Assembly: GCA_900073065.1 (NCBI GenBank) | Contig: FJOG01000023.1 | Coordinates: forward strand, 314,179 to 378,178 | Length of the DNA stretch: 64,000 nt | Origin: Phialocephala subalpina | Lineage: Eukaryota; Ascomycota; Leotiomycetes; Helotiales; Mollisiaceae | Direction: 5' to 3' | Part shown: positions 19,689 to 31,512 of the stretch, piece by piece | Position numbering within the stretch: position 1 is the stretch's first letter | Layout: each line of letters starts with the position of its first letter | Made by a program: the position numbers and the translations under genes | The notes under the pieces: generated by a model | The model's input: only the letters and a program-made list of their open reading frames with translations | The model's database searches: none | Told to the model about the DNA's origin: nothing

Positions 19689-20894
19689 TTATACTGGCTG
19701 GAATGAAAATTCCCCTTTCTGTTGTGCTTCGAGAATGACGTTTTTCCGAAGCCTCTTGAGCTGCCGCGCCTTCGGAGGTTCTGTATCAGTCAAGCTGTCC
19801 GCCCCTTCAAAAAGCTCCATCTCCTGAGTAGCGGGTTTTGGAACAACGCCATTTAGAGCTTTGGATTTCTGTCCACCCCAATGCACGACCCATTGTTCCT
19901 TGTCTTCGTCGTGTACCGTTCTCGTCTTTTCGTCGTATATCTTGCTCGTTGCCATTTTCCATATTATCGTAGGAGTCAGAATTGAAATATCGGCGTACAT
20001 CCTCCGCATGGATCGGACAGGTCTTTGGAAGATGGGCCGTCGGAAATAGCCCTGTGTGGCGGTCTCCTCTGTCTTTCGCAGTACTAAACCTCTGAACGCA
20101 TCAAATTCCAGATTCTTGGCCTGGAGTCGAGGTAGTCTTGCTGAGGATCGGAGTGCGTTCAGCAACTCCTCCCCCGTAGCCGACTCTTCTTCTGCCCTAT
20201 GCAATTCTGAGATTGTACCTATCGGTCGCTGAGGAGGGTATGGCTCTATAGGTATCGCGCCGGTAGCGAGGTCGTTCAACCGCTTCCATTCGCTATGAGG
20301 TACCGGTGGGAGTAATTTATCGAGATGTGAAGCCCACCATTTCCTTCTCAAGGACGCCGCGAGTTTTCGGGGTGTCGGCCTCGCCCACATGTTTTCCTTT
20401 GGGATATCAGGTTCGAGACGGCGAAGTTTAGGTTGTCCCCTAGGATGGTGTTCTTGCTGACTTCTGCTTAAAGCATCTAGCCTTGTCCCCTGCTCAATTT
20501 TCAACGTTGAATCTTGCATGGGCGAGTTCATGAGCTCTTCCAGAGCCGCATCATCCTTGGGTAATCTGTTTTCATCCGGTTGAAGCAGCTGCCGTATCAA
20601 AATCCGTTTCCTCGCACCCTTTCTCCCATGTGCATGAAGAAGTACCGTTTGCAGATCCTCTACACTCCCCTGAGCGGCATTCTCTAGTATTTTTGCCCAA
20701 TGTCGGGCCTTCTTAAGTCGGTTGGCAGACAATTCCTTCGCATTCGGTTTTGCCAGGTTGTCCCGTGTGCAGTTGGCCTTAAATCGATTCACAAGGTAAT
20801 CGTGAACGTAAGTTCGAGCGAAGGAGTCTGGCACATAAGTTACTGCTCGAAGGAGTCGCCTGTAAAGGTGCAGGACTTTCTCTGGTGACGGCAT
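19689..20894 (-). CDS. LYR-motif (Complex1_LYR) protein, probably mitochondrial
   Basis: Single exon, 401 residues. The N terminus MPSPEKVLHLYRRLLRAVTY holds the LYR tripeptide at residues 10-12, followed by an Arg- and Phe-rich helix (FARTYVHDYLVNRFK) as in LYR proteins, which serve as assembly or Fe-S transfer adaptors in mitochondria. The remaining ~300 residues are basic, with a repeated RRLRP/RRMYAD-type composition, and do not match a family I can name. They resemble the long C-terminal extensions of fungal LYR proteins. The stop at 19689 lies 41 nt from the convergent GNAT gene. The partner complex is unknown. Confidence 0.8.
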   Translation of the reverse strand: MPSPEKVLHLYRRLLRAVTYVPDSFARTYVHDYLVNRFKANCTRDNLAKPNAKELSANRLKKARHWAKILENAAQGSVEDLQTVLLHAHGRKGARKRILIRQLLQPDENRLPKDDAALEELMNSPMQDSTLKIEQGTRLDALSRSQQEHHPRGQPKLRRLEPDIPKENMWARPTPRKLAASLRRKWWASHLDKLLPPVPHSEWKRLNDLATGAIPIEPYPPQRPIGTISELHRAEEESATGEELLNALRSSARLPRLQAKNLEFDAFRGLVLRKTEETATQGYFRRPIFQRPVRSMRRMYADISILTPTIIWKMATSKIYDEKTRTVHDEDKEQWVVHWGGQKSKALNGVVPKPATQEMELFEGADSLTDTEPPKARQLKRLRKNVILEAQQKGEFSFQPV

Positions 20895-21575
20895 GGTGAA
20901 TGTTCGATTTCAGGTGACCATAATGAAATATCGATCCAATCTGAGGCTATGAGCGTCCGCAGATGTTTGCTGTCATGAATGCATTGTGTTTGCGTTTGCA
21001 CGTACTTCGTACTTGTGAGCAAAACAAAAGAGCTTAAATCTTTATATTGACACCTGGAATATGAGGTTTGCCGTCGCGACCACGCGTAACCCACTTGGGC
21101 CTACTTCCAGTTAATATGCGAAAGAGGAAGGGGTATTTTCTCTGTATTAATCGCCCATCATTTCCAGTACCTTCAAGAATTCCGAAATCGAGCGCATCAA
21201 TAGGATTGTGAATGCGTTGTTCTCGGCTTCGTGCGTGCATATCTCGTGCATGTGGATCTGGATTTGGCCTCGCGTCTTCGGCTTCGCAAAGCGCGTCAAT
21301 TTCCACAAAGCCCTGCCTTGATTGGCCCCCCACCCGGAAAACCACTTAGATTCATCACGCCCGCTACACGAACGACACACGTCTTCCCAGCTGGTCCTGA
21401 ACAGCGCGTCCCTTATCGCGAGTGATCAGGAGAAGCAACGACGGCGTTCCTGGCGACGAGCGAAGAGTGAAAGAGTCGCGCACAAGAGACGAACACTCCA
21501 CTCCACCTCAATCTCCCTCTGGTGACTGTACATTCTCCTCCAGCTCTGGCGCTTTCGATATCCATATTCGACCTT
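20895..21575. other. Promoter and 5' leader of the APSES gene
   Basis: 681 nt between divergent genes, with a CT-rich leader just before the APSES start. No gene supported. Confidence 0.45.
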
Positions 21576-24318
21576 ATGGCCTCTGCGACAATCACCGCGA
21601 ACCCCCAACCACTTGCGAACACCTCTCACTCTCGTCAGAATCACCTCAATAGACCACGTTCCTTCTCCCAGACCAGCGCCGGCTTCGACGACACAGATTC
21701 AGCGCCTACTCGACCGAATCCACATATGTCTTTCAGTATGAGCCAGGGCTCGCAGGGCAGCGGGCTGATGATGCAGCCAGGAAACTCCTTTAGACAGTAC
21801 GATGGCAGCAATGGGCTCAATCGCAGAAACTCTGCGCCTCAGATTTATTCTGTCAGCATTATCTGATCTCATTCCACATGGAGATATCGCTAACATGTTA
21901 AAAGGCCATATATTCAGGGGTAGATGTGTACGAAATGGAGGTCAATGGAATCGCGGTAATGCGCCGTAGGAAAGACAGCTGGCTGAATGCGACACAAATA
22001 TTGAAAGTTGCAGGTATTGAAAAGGGGAAGCGTACCAAGGTACTTGAGAAAGAGATATTGATAGGGGAGCATGAGAAAGTACAAGGTGGTTATGGAAAAT
22101 ACCAAGGCACCTGGATCAAGTTTGAGAGAGGACTTGAATTTTGCAGACAATATGGAGTCGAGGAATTGCTCCGGCCATTGTTGACGTATGATATGGGTCA
22201 AGATGGAGGTGTTGCAGGCCGTGGTGGCATTGATACACCAACCAAAGAGCAAGCCATGGCAGCTCAGCGCAAGAGACTTTATAATGCTGGTGCAGACAGC
22301 AGAAACGGTTCGCAATCTGGGACATTCTTCAAGAATATCTCGAGCACGGCTTCTCATGCTGTCGCGGCGATCTCCAAGGCCCGCTTCGATTCCCCCGTAC
22401 CGCGAATCAGGAATGGTAATGTTACACGTCCAGCTAGCTTTAGCAGACAGTCATCTTCGCAACAACATCTTGGGTCGCAGGAGTCGGGTTTCCCAGGTGG
22501 ATCGCAACAAAGCATGGCAAGCTTCGCGTCAGCCGACAGCTTTACGATGAGCGGCCAACCAGATTCAGCATACGCAACCCAATTTTCTCATGCTCGAGAA
22601 GACATGCGAAACGGCGACTTCGAAGAACCACCAAGGAAGAGAATCAGACCTTCACTGAGTATGGAAGAAGCTCAGCAAGGCATGGACGGCTACTACGGCA
22701 TGTCGATGAGAGAAGCCTCACCAACGGAACCAAATGACTCTTTTGTTTACCATTCTCAATATGCTCAAGGCGACGGTGCCATCGTGCCATTGATGCCCCT
22801 TCCACTGCCTTCAGGTCTCAACGGCTCGGTCAAGAGAGAGCTTCTGATGACTCTCTTCACAAATGAGCACCAGATTGATTTCAGCAAACACAAGGCAATC
22901 ACCAGCTTGACAGCCGAAGAGCTCGACGCCCCAATTGACGCGAGCTGCAACACTGCATTGATTTGGGCTGCAACTCTTGGTCGAAAACACTTGCTCAAGG
23001 CCTTGATTGCACGTGGCGCGTCTATGTTCCGAGTCAATTCGTCTGGAGAGACAGCACTGATGCGATCCTGCTTGGTCACCAACAACCTCGAACTTGGTAG
23101 CTTCCCCGAAATCCTCGAACTGCTTGGTCCGAGTATCGAGATTCGCGATTCGCGCGGACGAACGGTTCTTCATCATATTGCCGTCACTTCTGCTGTCAAA
23201 GGTCGCAGTCAAGCGAGTAAATACCACCTTGAAACTCTTCTTGAATTTGTTGTTCGCCAGGGCAGCCAACCTAACAGTCAACAAAACTCCTCTTTCAGCA
23301 ACGGTCCGCCCGCACTGAAGACGCTTGGCATTGGTCGCTTCATGTCAGAGGTTGTCAATATCCAAGATAGATCTGGCGATACGGCTCTCAATATTGCGGC
23401 AAGAATTGGCAACAGGAGCATCATATCACAGCTCTTGGAAGTTGGAGCAGACGCGTCAATCGCCAATCGCTCAAATCTAAGCCCAATGGATTTTGGAGTC
23501 GGTGACCCCGCAGAGTTCGATGGCCGTCCTGGAGAGGAACGCGGATTGAACAAAGGCATGGGCACAGATGCCAAGGAGAGCAGTTCAGAGATCATCAATT
23601 GTAAGTCCTTCACATGTTGTCGATGTTCAAAATATTCCTAACAATTCTAGCTATCACAACACTCTTAACAGAGACCGAGACCGAGTTCACAAAAGAGATG
23701 GAAAAGAAGCAAACCATAATCGACGACCTCCATTCCCAACTCCGCCTCGCCTCAGGGGACCTAGGAGAACAACGCCGCCGCCTCGAAACCTACCAGTCCG
23801 AAGCAGACGAGCGCGAAGTCCGCAAACTCAAAACCACGAATCTCACTCGCGCCTACGAAGAAGAACGCTCCCGGCTGTCCCAACTCCAAGGACAATTTGG
23901 CCAGATGAACGGTGAAGTAGAGCTCCAGCTCGGCGACGCGGATAAAGGCTACGCGATCCCGGAACAAGCTGCCAATGTCCTGACCAGAATAAATCCTCAT
24001 CCTCACCAACCCCTCGTTATTTCTTCGCCTGAACGTCAGGTGTTGGCTTCGAATTTACCTCCGGCGCATATGCTGAGAGCGAGGGTTAATGCGTATAAAG
24101 CTAATAATCAGGCGCTGGAAGAGAGTGTGAGGGATTTGCAGAGTAAGAGCTCGGAGCTAGCTGGTAAATACCGTCAGGTTATCAGTCTCTGCACGGGTGT
24201 TGAGGAGGGTGCTGTTGATGGTGTTCTTGAGAATTTGCTCAGGGCTGTGGATAGTGAGCATGATGATGTTGAGCTTACTAGAGTTCGGGAGTTCTTGCAA
24301 CGCGTTGAAGGCGCTTGA
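21576..24318 (+). CDS. MBP1: APSES transcription factor of the MBF complex (Mbp1/Res1/Res2-like)
   Basis: DNA-binding subunit of the G1/S regulator that recognises MluI cell-cycle box elements. Exons 21576-21851, 21905-23600 and 23651-24318 join in phase, about 879 residues. The start at MASATITANP is preferred over an upstream non-ATG extension. The low-complexity N-terminal ~90 residues precede the APSES/KilA-N domain: YSGVDVYEMEVNGIAVMRRR, DSWLNATQILKVAG, GGYGKYQGTWIKFERGLEF. Ankyrin repeats follow at about residues 420-640 (TALIWAATLGRKHLLKALI, SGDTALNIAARIGN). The C-terminal exon encodes a coiled coil (ERSRLSQLQ, NQALEESVRDLQSK) that would bind the Swi6-like partner. The domain order is that of Mbp1 rather than Swi6, which lacks a working APSES domain. 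Confidence 0.93.
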
Positions 24319-25221
24319 TCGAGTTGAGCTCAAGGTTCGATGGACGCGGAGATGTTTGTTTGCTCGTTGGAATTGCATTTGCATGGCGTTTGTGGGATGG
24401 TGGTCATTTGTGCATAAGCCCTGGGTTTCGAGCTGTACATACCTAACGATTCCAATACGAACGAACGGCCTGCTTGATTGCATTTGGAGGGATTGGAGGA
24501 GTGTAAAAATGTGTTGTAGTTGAGTAGCTATAGGATATATTAGGCCTTGTGTTGATAGGATGGACCAGTATTTCGAATACGGAAGCCTTCATTGCTGGTC
24601 GATCCCTTGGTGATTCTGGAGACGTGGGACATTGACAGGCGGCTGTCAAAGTTGCGTGCAAGCCCCGACCAATAGTGACGGCATCTATGCTATCTTTTCT
24701 GATCAGGAGCTTGGACATGAATGCAGTCCAGCATCGCGGTAGTGGCCCTCCTGCATTTCAAGTCCCGTGCATCATCTGTATCAAAAACAAAATAACAGGC
24801 CATGTCTCGGTCAATTCGGTGCTACTATATTCCTCAATCCTCAAGTGCCCGATATCTTGTCTCAAATTTTGATTTGAATTCAGACATTGAAGCTAAGGCT
24901 GTATTTCAGCCTTGTGGCGGACGGCTGTCATTGCGCGGATTTGGAAGCGAGGCGAGAGTTGTGTGATGCGGGAACAACCAGCTCTGGGCGAAATTGCGAG
25001 TCATTGGTGTAGTCATCAGGACAATCGAAGCGCTTGCTTTGCAAGACTTCATGACGTGTGTTGTCAACCAGTCACCAGTGTGCTTTGCAAGAGCGAGCTG
25101 AACTGACGAGGAGCTCTGGAGCTAAGTCTTCTTTCGTCACCTTCCAAGTGTCAATTGGCGGGTTGCATCTCCTCCTTATCTTTGACATCGTAGAACTCAA
25201 AAGTTAAGCTCAAACCTTCAT

Positions 25222-25533
25222 GCTTATCGAAGCTGGGGTCTCCAAAGCCAATTGATATACCATATCGATTAGCTCCCGATACCTAGCAACAAGGACAAGA
25301 AGCTTTCACTACTAGAACGTCTTCCCGCCTTCCAGAAGCCTTCCTATTCCATTATATTATGCAATGTAATCATCTCTAGCCAGCTAAAGAGCTCGAGCTT
25401 ATCGAAGCTGGGGTCCCCAAAGCAAAAAGAGCTGAATAGTGTGACAGAAGAGTGATGCCAAGACGATAGCGCGGAAGAAAACGACACTAAAACACATCTT
25501 CCCGCATTCTTTCCTTCCAGAAGCTTTCCTATC
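25222..25533 (+). repeat. Diverged direct duplication, ~175-nt offset
   Basis: GCTTATCGAAGCTGGGGTCT at 25222 recurs at 25397 with one change, extending to CCAAAGC in both. The downstream block CTTCCCGC..CTTCCAGAAG.CTTCCTAT is found at 25321-25347 and again at 25498-25532. The DNA between the shared blocks is diverged. Confidence 0.6.
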
Positions 25534-25946
25534 TCAACCTAACCATCTCCCATCCATCAAATCACGATGCTCGATGTAACGCTGGAGCAAATTCTCCCCA
25601 AGGTGTATGACGCGATGCGATATCAAGCATCTCGAACTGGGGTCGGCGACTGGTAAGGGTGTCGGGAAGCTTTTGGAAAGCAGCTAGAAGCACGCTAGAA
25701 GGATTATCGAAGCAGCTAAATTTTGAGTTTTAGCGAGGGTGGAGAGCGGAGGCTGGGGATTGGTCTGGAGTGCGAAGACGTGCATCTCGTTGGGAAGGCT
25801 TCGAGAAGCTTGCTTGTTTTGGTGAGGGGGAAAAGTGCGGGGTGGCTTTCTGGAGATATGGGGATTGGAGGATGGCGTATCATGACAGCGAGTGACAAGG
25901 TGTATGTGCCTGCACATGGTATCGATATGAAGCCATTATTAGAGTT

Positions 25947-26378
25947 TTGAGATTGGACCTTCGATATGCAGATGAAGATACAAACAACCAGGGCTCAGCG
26001 GGACAATGTCCAGATTGGCTGAGATATCTCCGGTATCTTGCTCAGGAGCAAGTGTTCCTGGCCAACATGCAGGTCAGCAAGTTTTCCCGCGAGTCATGCC
26101 TTATCGCAATATCGAAGTCGACGATGCATGAACAATTACGTTTCGAAGCAGGGCAAGTGATCGCGATGTTGAGCAAGTGGAGTTTGGAGAAGCTGGAGAT
26201 GGCCGCACTCTATGCTCCACTCAACAGATTGTTCCCCAGATGGAGAAAATCGAAGGCACCTAGACTTCACCTTTCAGCAAGCAACGCGCCTTTGTGGATA
26301 CCCTCATGCTCGATCTCTCAGAAGAAGGTCACAGTTGACGAGGAGATACACCATCAGGTGAGGTTGAGATCTGGATGA
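25947..26378 (+). pseudogene. Unidentified coding relic
   Basis: An open frame of about 143 codons with protein-like composition (KFSRESCLIAISKSTMHEQL, then RFEAGQVIAMLSKWSLEKLE) but no plausible ATG-led gene model; it starts from a non-ATG codon. I do not recognise the family. Possibly the remnant of an exon. Confidence 0.25.
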
Positions 26379-27033
26379 TCTCCAGAGCTCCATAATTGCT
26401 CCGAGACATTCAAGTTTGGAGAGTCTGGGGATGTGCTGCTGCTAGCCTCTTCCGGACTGATGCATTAGGTGTGGCTGGACTACCAGCGAGAGTTCTTGCG
26501 ACTGCGCTAGAGGTAGGATTTCAATTGGCCACTACCGCCACTAGCTGCAACACTGTCTCAACAGATCTACAATCCAAATACCGTCTTCGGTGGTTCTCTC
26601 GGAGTGGCAGATGTAGCTAAAGGCAGGGAAGTCTGGTTGATTGTCCAGATGCTTGACCGACAAACACCGTCTGGCCACTAATGATGGGTTTGAGCTCCAG
26701 ATCCAATGCTGTCGTCCACCCGCAACATTACGTTTCCACTACGGAAGAATGTACATCCTGCTCTGCTGGCTCGAGCACTCGGGCCTAACCTCCAGTCAGG
26801 TCTGGGGAGTCCAGATCCATGGATAGTCTGGACCTACGGGATTGGAGATGCAGGGCTGGGGTCTGGAGAGAGCCTGATATCGAGATGGGAACTCTATAAA
26901 GGCAAGATGCCCAGCATCGTGAATTGAACACCATCAGCCTCAGCATCTTCACTTCACTCACTCTACAGAAGATCATCGGACTTTCAAAGTCCTCTTTACC
27001 TTCTTTACCTCACATCCTCAGCCGACCTTCACA

Positions 27034-28557
27034 ATGGCAGGCGGAGTCCCCATTGCAGCACCCACCCTGGCAACAGGTTTCCTCAAGGGTAGAGAGCTCA
27101 TCTTCCCTCTCTCCCTCGTCATCTCCCTCTTTTTCCTCTGGGGTTTCTCCTACGGTCTTCTCGATGTCCTTAACAAGCATTTCCAAACTGTCTTGGACAT
27201 CACCAAGCTCCAATCTACCGGTCTTCAGGTCGTCTACTTCGGTGGCGGTTACCTGTAAGTGTCAATGATCCCCAACACTTGAAACAACAGCGAACTGACT
27301 TCGTCAGGCTCTTCTCGCCAATTGCTGCTGAGGTTATGAAACGCAAGGGCTACAAGGTCACCATTCTGATGGGTCTTTCGTTGTACTCTCTTGGTGCTAT
27401 CTTCTTCTGGCCAACTGCACACTTCTCCACCTACGAACACCGCATTGCTTCTTTCGGAGGCTTCTGTGCTTGTACTTTGGTCATTGCCTGTGGTCTTGCT
27501 ACTCTCGAGACTGCTGCCAACTCCTATGCTGTTGTCATCGGTGACCCAGCCTCTGCCTCTGCCCGTCTCCAATTCTGTCAGTCATGGAACGGTGTCGCTT
27601 CATTCATTGGCCCCTTGATCGCGTCCAAGTTCTTCTTCACCGGCAAGAACGCCCACAACCTCGTAAACGTTCAATTTGTTTATTTGGCCGTTGCTTGCGC
27701 CGGTGTCGCCATTGCCATTCTCTTCCTCGTTGCCAAGCTTCCTGAGGTTTCTGAGGAAATGCTCAACGCCTCCACTGTCGAGAACTGGGCTACCGATGAA
27801 TTCGGAAACGAGATCGGACAAGGACCTCTCTACAAGCAGTACAACATGATCTTCGGCTTCATTGCTCAGTTCTGCTACGTCGGTGCTCAAGTCACTATCG
27901 CATCCTTCTTCATCAACTACGCTACCGAGAACGCTACTTTCACTTCTGCTCAAGCTTCCAACTTGCTCTCATACGCCTTGATCACCTTCACTGTTGGTCG
28001 ATTCGTCGCCACTGCTCTGGCGACTGTCTTCCAGGCCGATTTCCTCCTCATGGTCTACGCCGCGATTGCTATCGCTCTTAACGCTGTCATCTGCGCTGCT
28101 CACGGTAACGCGGCTGTTGGTGTTTTGATTTCTATCTTCTTCCTTGAGGCGCCTATGTATCCTACTCTGTTCACTCTCGGTACTGCCAATCTTGGTCGCC
28201 ACACTCGCCGTGGTGCTGGTATTTTGGTCATGGGTGTCTCAGGCGGCGCTGTATTCCCTCCGATTCAAGGTCAGTTCATTCTTGCTTCAATCTATACAAT
28301 TACTGATTTGTTTAGGTGCTATTGCCGATTCCGCTGGTACCAGAATCTCCTACGTCGTTCCACTTGTTGGATTCGTCTACGTTCTTGGATACGTCACTGC
28401 TCACTGGCTCCGAACTGGACGTCACATTATGAGAGTCAAGAACATCGTTGTCGCTGCCGGTACCGTGGGTGCTATTGGTGGTGTTGTTGAGACTGTTAAC
28501 TATGGAGGCGAGAAGGAGTTAAAGGTTGAGGAAGCCGAGCTTTCTCGCTCTTCCTAG
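27034..28557 (+). CDS. MFS transporter, FucP / glucose-galactose permease type (FHS family)
   Basis: Plasma-membrane sugar:proton symporter candidate. Exons 27034-27254, 27308-28269 and 28316-28557 give 474 residues, with the roughly 12 membrane segments of the MFS. The first helix region, FPLSLVISLFFLWGFSYGLLDVLNKHFQ, matches the FucP signature of a conserved helix-1 Trp-Gly-Phe and Asn. CGLATLETAANSYAVVIGDP in helix 4-5 and GVSGGAVFPPIQG in helix 10-11 are characteristic of fungal FucP-like permeases. Both introns are GT-AG; intron 2 uses GTCAGT. Codon use is strongly biased to C-ending codons, suggesting good expression. Substrate (fucose, glucose, galactose or other) cannot be decided. 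Confidence 0.92.
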
Positions 28558-29382
28558 GAGGATGTTGGAGCGGCTGAGAGATGTGAGTTGTATATACCCT
28601 GGAGTTGGGATGTGGAATGTCCCTGGGAACATTGGAGATTGGAGAAAGGAGTTGGGAGCTGCGAAGCTTGTATATATTGATTTTTTACGCATGATATCAT
28701 GATTATGAAAGAGTCTAGAGTAGACCTGATACCAGAAGAATAGAGACAGAATAGAATCCCATATCAAGACATTGTCTGCATTACCACCTGTGAGGAATGG
28801 TTGCATCCTGCCCCTCCTTCCCTTGCTAAAGCTTCGCTTACTGCACCTTTCGTTCCGGGGACCTCGAACACATTAAAATGGAAAGAGAGGAGCGGTGACT
28901 TTCTTCCCTTGTGATCTCAATCGCGCACCTTCTTTGAAGCATTCAAAGATCAAATACCCTCAACATTCCCTTCATTTCGGCAACTAAACTCGGCAACCAA
29001 ATCATTAGCCGAGTCGCCTCAGCGGCCCGACCCCCTGTCTGTCTCGGCTGTCACATCGCGGGGTAGCGATCGACCCCAGGACGTCAACGGCGCATCTTGG
29101 CCCTCATATTGAGCACTCATGATAGGATATTATTCTTACAAAACTTAGCATGTCAAACAACACGCGGGTTCGGTGATATGAAAACCAGGCATTTTCCGAG
29201 TTAGAGATAGACACGGTTTTGCCCGTTTGCGGGGAAGTGCCTGAGACGGACAGCTGCTTCCTGCTTAAGCTTATATCCTTACACGTCTCCTCTCATGCAT
29301 TGCTTCTCTTCCTCAAAGTGTATTTCCAAACTGTGCACTATATAGGCTCCAGCATTTCTAAATTTTGGTTGTATTCTCCACA
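28558..29382. other. Spacer between the two MFS genes
   Basis: 825 nt including the 3' flank of the FucP-like gene and the promoter of the ACS-family gene. A TATA-like TATATAGG lies near 29339. No gene supported. Confidence 0.45.
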
Positions 29383-31323
29383 ATGGCAGACGAGAAGCGG
29401 CCAACCGGCGCCGACTCCCCAGTCTCTGATCCCGAGAAGAGCTCCCCACTATACAATGAAGACATTTCCCCCTCCCACGCCGCTCCCACAGGCAAACACA
29501 CATTCGCACACCACGATCCAAACTGGGACGGCAACGACGTCGACTTCAGTCGTGTGGATGAGAAAGCCGTGTTGCGAAAGATGGACTTGCGACTTTTACC
29601 CATGCTTGCCCTCCTCTACCTGCTTTCCTTCCTAGACAGAGGCAACATCGGCAATGCGAAGATCGAGGGTTTAACAGAAACACTGCATATGACAGGGCCA
29701 GAATATAATTGGTGCCTGACTGTTTTCTTCTTCACTTATTGTGCTTTCGAAGTTCCGAGTAACTTGATGTAAGTGCTCGGTGCTCAACACATGTTCTGTC
29801 CCACAAGACTGATCAACATCTGGTGAATAGGTTAAAGAGACTCCGACCCTCAATCTGGCTCCCCACAATAAGTAATCAAGCCTTTTCTTTGTTTCGCCTC
29901 TTGAATTTGGCTGTGTTGGGAGCTTCCGAAGAGGTTTCATCCTCTTCGGCTCTTTCCATGTGCTGAAAACCTAGTACTAACTTCTTGAAGTGGTCGCCTG
30001 GGGAATAGTAATGACACTCATGGGAATAGTGCAATCCTATCACGGCCTCCTCATCGCGCGTCTCTTCCTCGGCGTTGCTGAAGCTGGTCTCTTTCCCGGA
30101 GTTGCCTACTACATCACGATGTGGTACTGTCGACACGAAGGCCAACTCAGACAAGCTCTCTTTTTCAGTGCTGCCAGTATCGCAGGTGCATTTTCGGGGC
30201 TTCTAGCGTTTGCGATCGCGAAAATGGACGGTGTCGGTGGTCTGGACGGATGGAGATGGATGTGCGTATCCTTCCTCTTTCCCCTCTTACACTTCTCATA
30301 GTACACGCTAATAGCAATTGAAGTTTTATCCTAGAAGGAATAGCAACAGTCCTAGTAGCCATTTCCGCATTCTTCGTCCTCCACGACTTCCCCGACACAG
30401 CCTCCTTCCTCACAATCGAAGAACGAGCCTGGGTTGTCCACAGGCTGAAATACCAAGGATCCGCACAATCCAGCCACCAAGTCGCAGAAACAGAAGGCTT
30501 CAAATGGAAATATGTCAAAGCCGCGTTCGCGGACTGGCAGATCTACGTTGCACTCTGGGTCCGTACTCTCTCTCCCCTTTACGCTCGCCTAATCGTCCTC
30601 GTGCGTTGCTAATATTCCGTTGCGTAGATGTATTGGGGTATCGTCTGTCCTCTCTACGGAATCTCTCTCTTCCTACCTACGATCATCAACGAACTTGGAT
30701 ATGTTTCTTCAACTGCGCAGTTGTTAACGGTTCCGATTTACATCACCGCCGCCATCCTCACAATTGTGGTAGCATATTACTCCGACAAGTCGAAGTATGG
30801 AAGGGCGCCATTCATATTCATTCCGATGTGCGCGATTTTGATCGGATTCATCATCGCCCTTGCAGCCTCTGCCCATGGACATCTACCAGGATTGGTTTAT
30901 GCTGGTGTTTTCATCACAACTTGTGGGATCTACCCCGCGTTCCCCGGAAATATTACATGGATCTCGAACAATATAGCCGGGTCCTACAAACGCAGTAAGT
31001 CTATGCTATTAAAACTTCTCGAAGACACAATGACTCACTTCCCATCTTCAGGTGCTGGAATGGCATTCCACATTGGTGCCGGAAATCTTGCTGGTGCCAT
31101 GGCGTCAAACTTCTATCGAGCGGCTGATAAACCCAAATATCTACTGGGACATGGATTGGAGATTGGGTTCGTGAGCGCGGGGTTGGTGGCCGTTGCTGTC
31201 CTGAGAACTGGATACATGAAAGTCAATGATAAGAGGGATAGGGAGGGGAATGAGCGGGGTTTGAGCGTGAAGGAGATGAGTGAGTTAGGAGATAAGAGTC
31301 CCAGTTTTAGGTATATGACTTGA
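29383..31323 (+). CDS. MFS transporter, anion:cation symporter (Dal5/allantoate-vitamin) family
   Basis: Probable plasma-membrane uptake carrier for a small organic anion such as allantoate, nicotinate, pantothenate or biotin; the substrate is unresolved. Six exons: 29383-29768, 29831-29871, 29991-30261, 30324-30558, 30628-30994 and 31052-31323, all in phase, 523 residues. After a hydrophilic ~70-residue N terminus comes EKAVLRKMDLRLLPMLALLY, the LSFLDRGNIGNAKIEG motif diagnostic of this family, then NWCLTVFFFTYCAFEVPSNL. RLFLGVAEAGLFPG and GWRWMFILEG-type segments follow; here the Trp-Arg-Trp codon runs into intron 3 and the exon 4 side reads IFILEGIATV. The last intron interrupts NIAGSYKRS|AGMAFHIG. 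Intron 2 is longest at 119 nt. Confidence 0.93.
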
Positions 31324-31512
31324 GTGGGGAGAGAATGGATTTCTTGAAAGGGATATCTAACGAACAACCTCAAATGCAAGACCGTCTAATCAACATGCAC
31401 GCATCGCTTCTCGTCCCCCTTCCATAATACATGCAACGCAAAATTCCAATGCAGACCATGCTGAAAAACACAAGTCCATGCTTCAAAAACAAAAGAAAGC
31501 TTCCTCGATCTC

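Larger units (their letters stand above)
24319..27033. other. Decayed, repeat-bearing spacer
   Basis: 2.7 kb without a convincing gene. It holds the duplicated segment at 25222-25533, a short frame at 25567 (MLDVTLEQILPKVYDAMRYQ onward, ending in TAA at about 25654), a frame at 25723-25950, and the possible relic at 25947-26378. The last 150 nt contain the promoter of the FucP-like gene, with a TATA-like element (CTCTATAAAGG) at about 26892. Confidence 0.5.
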
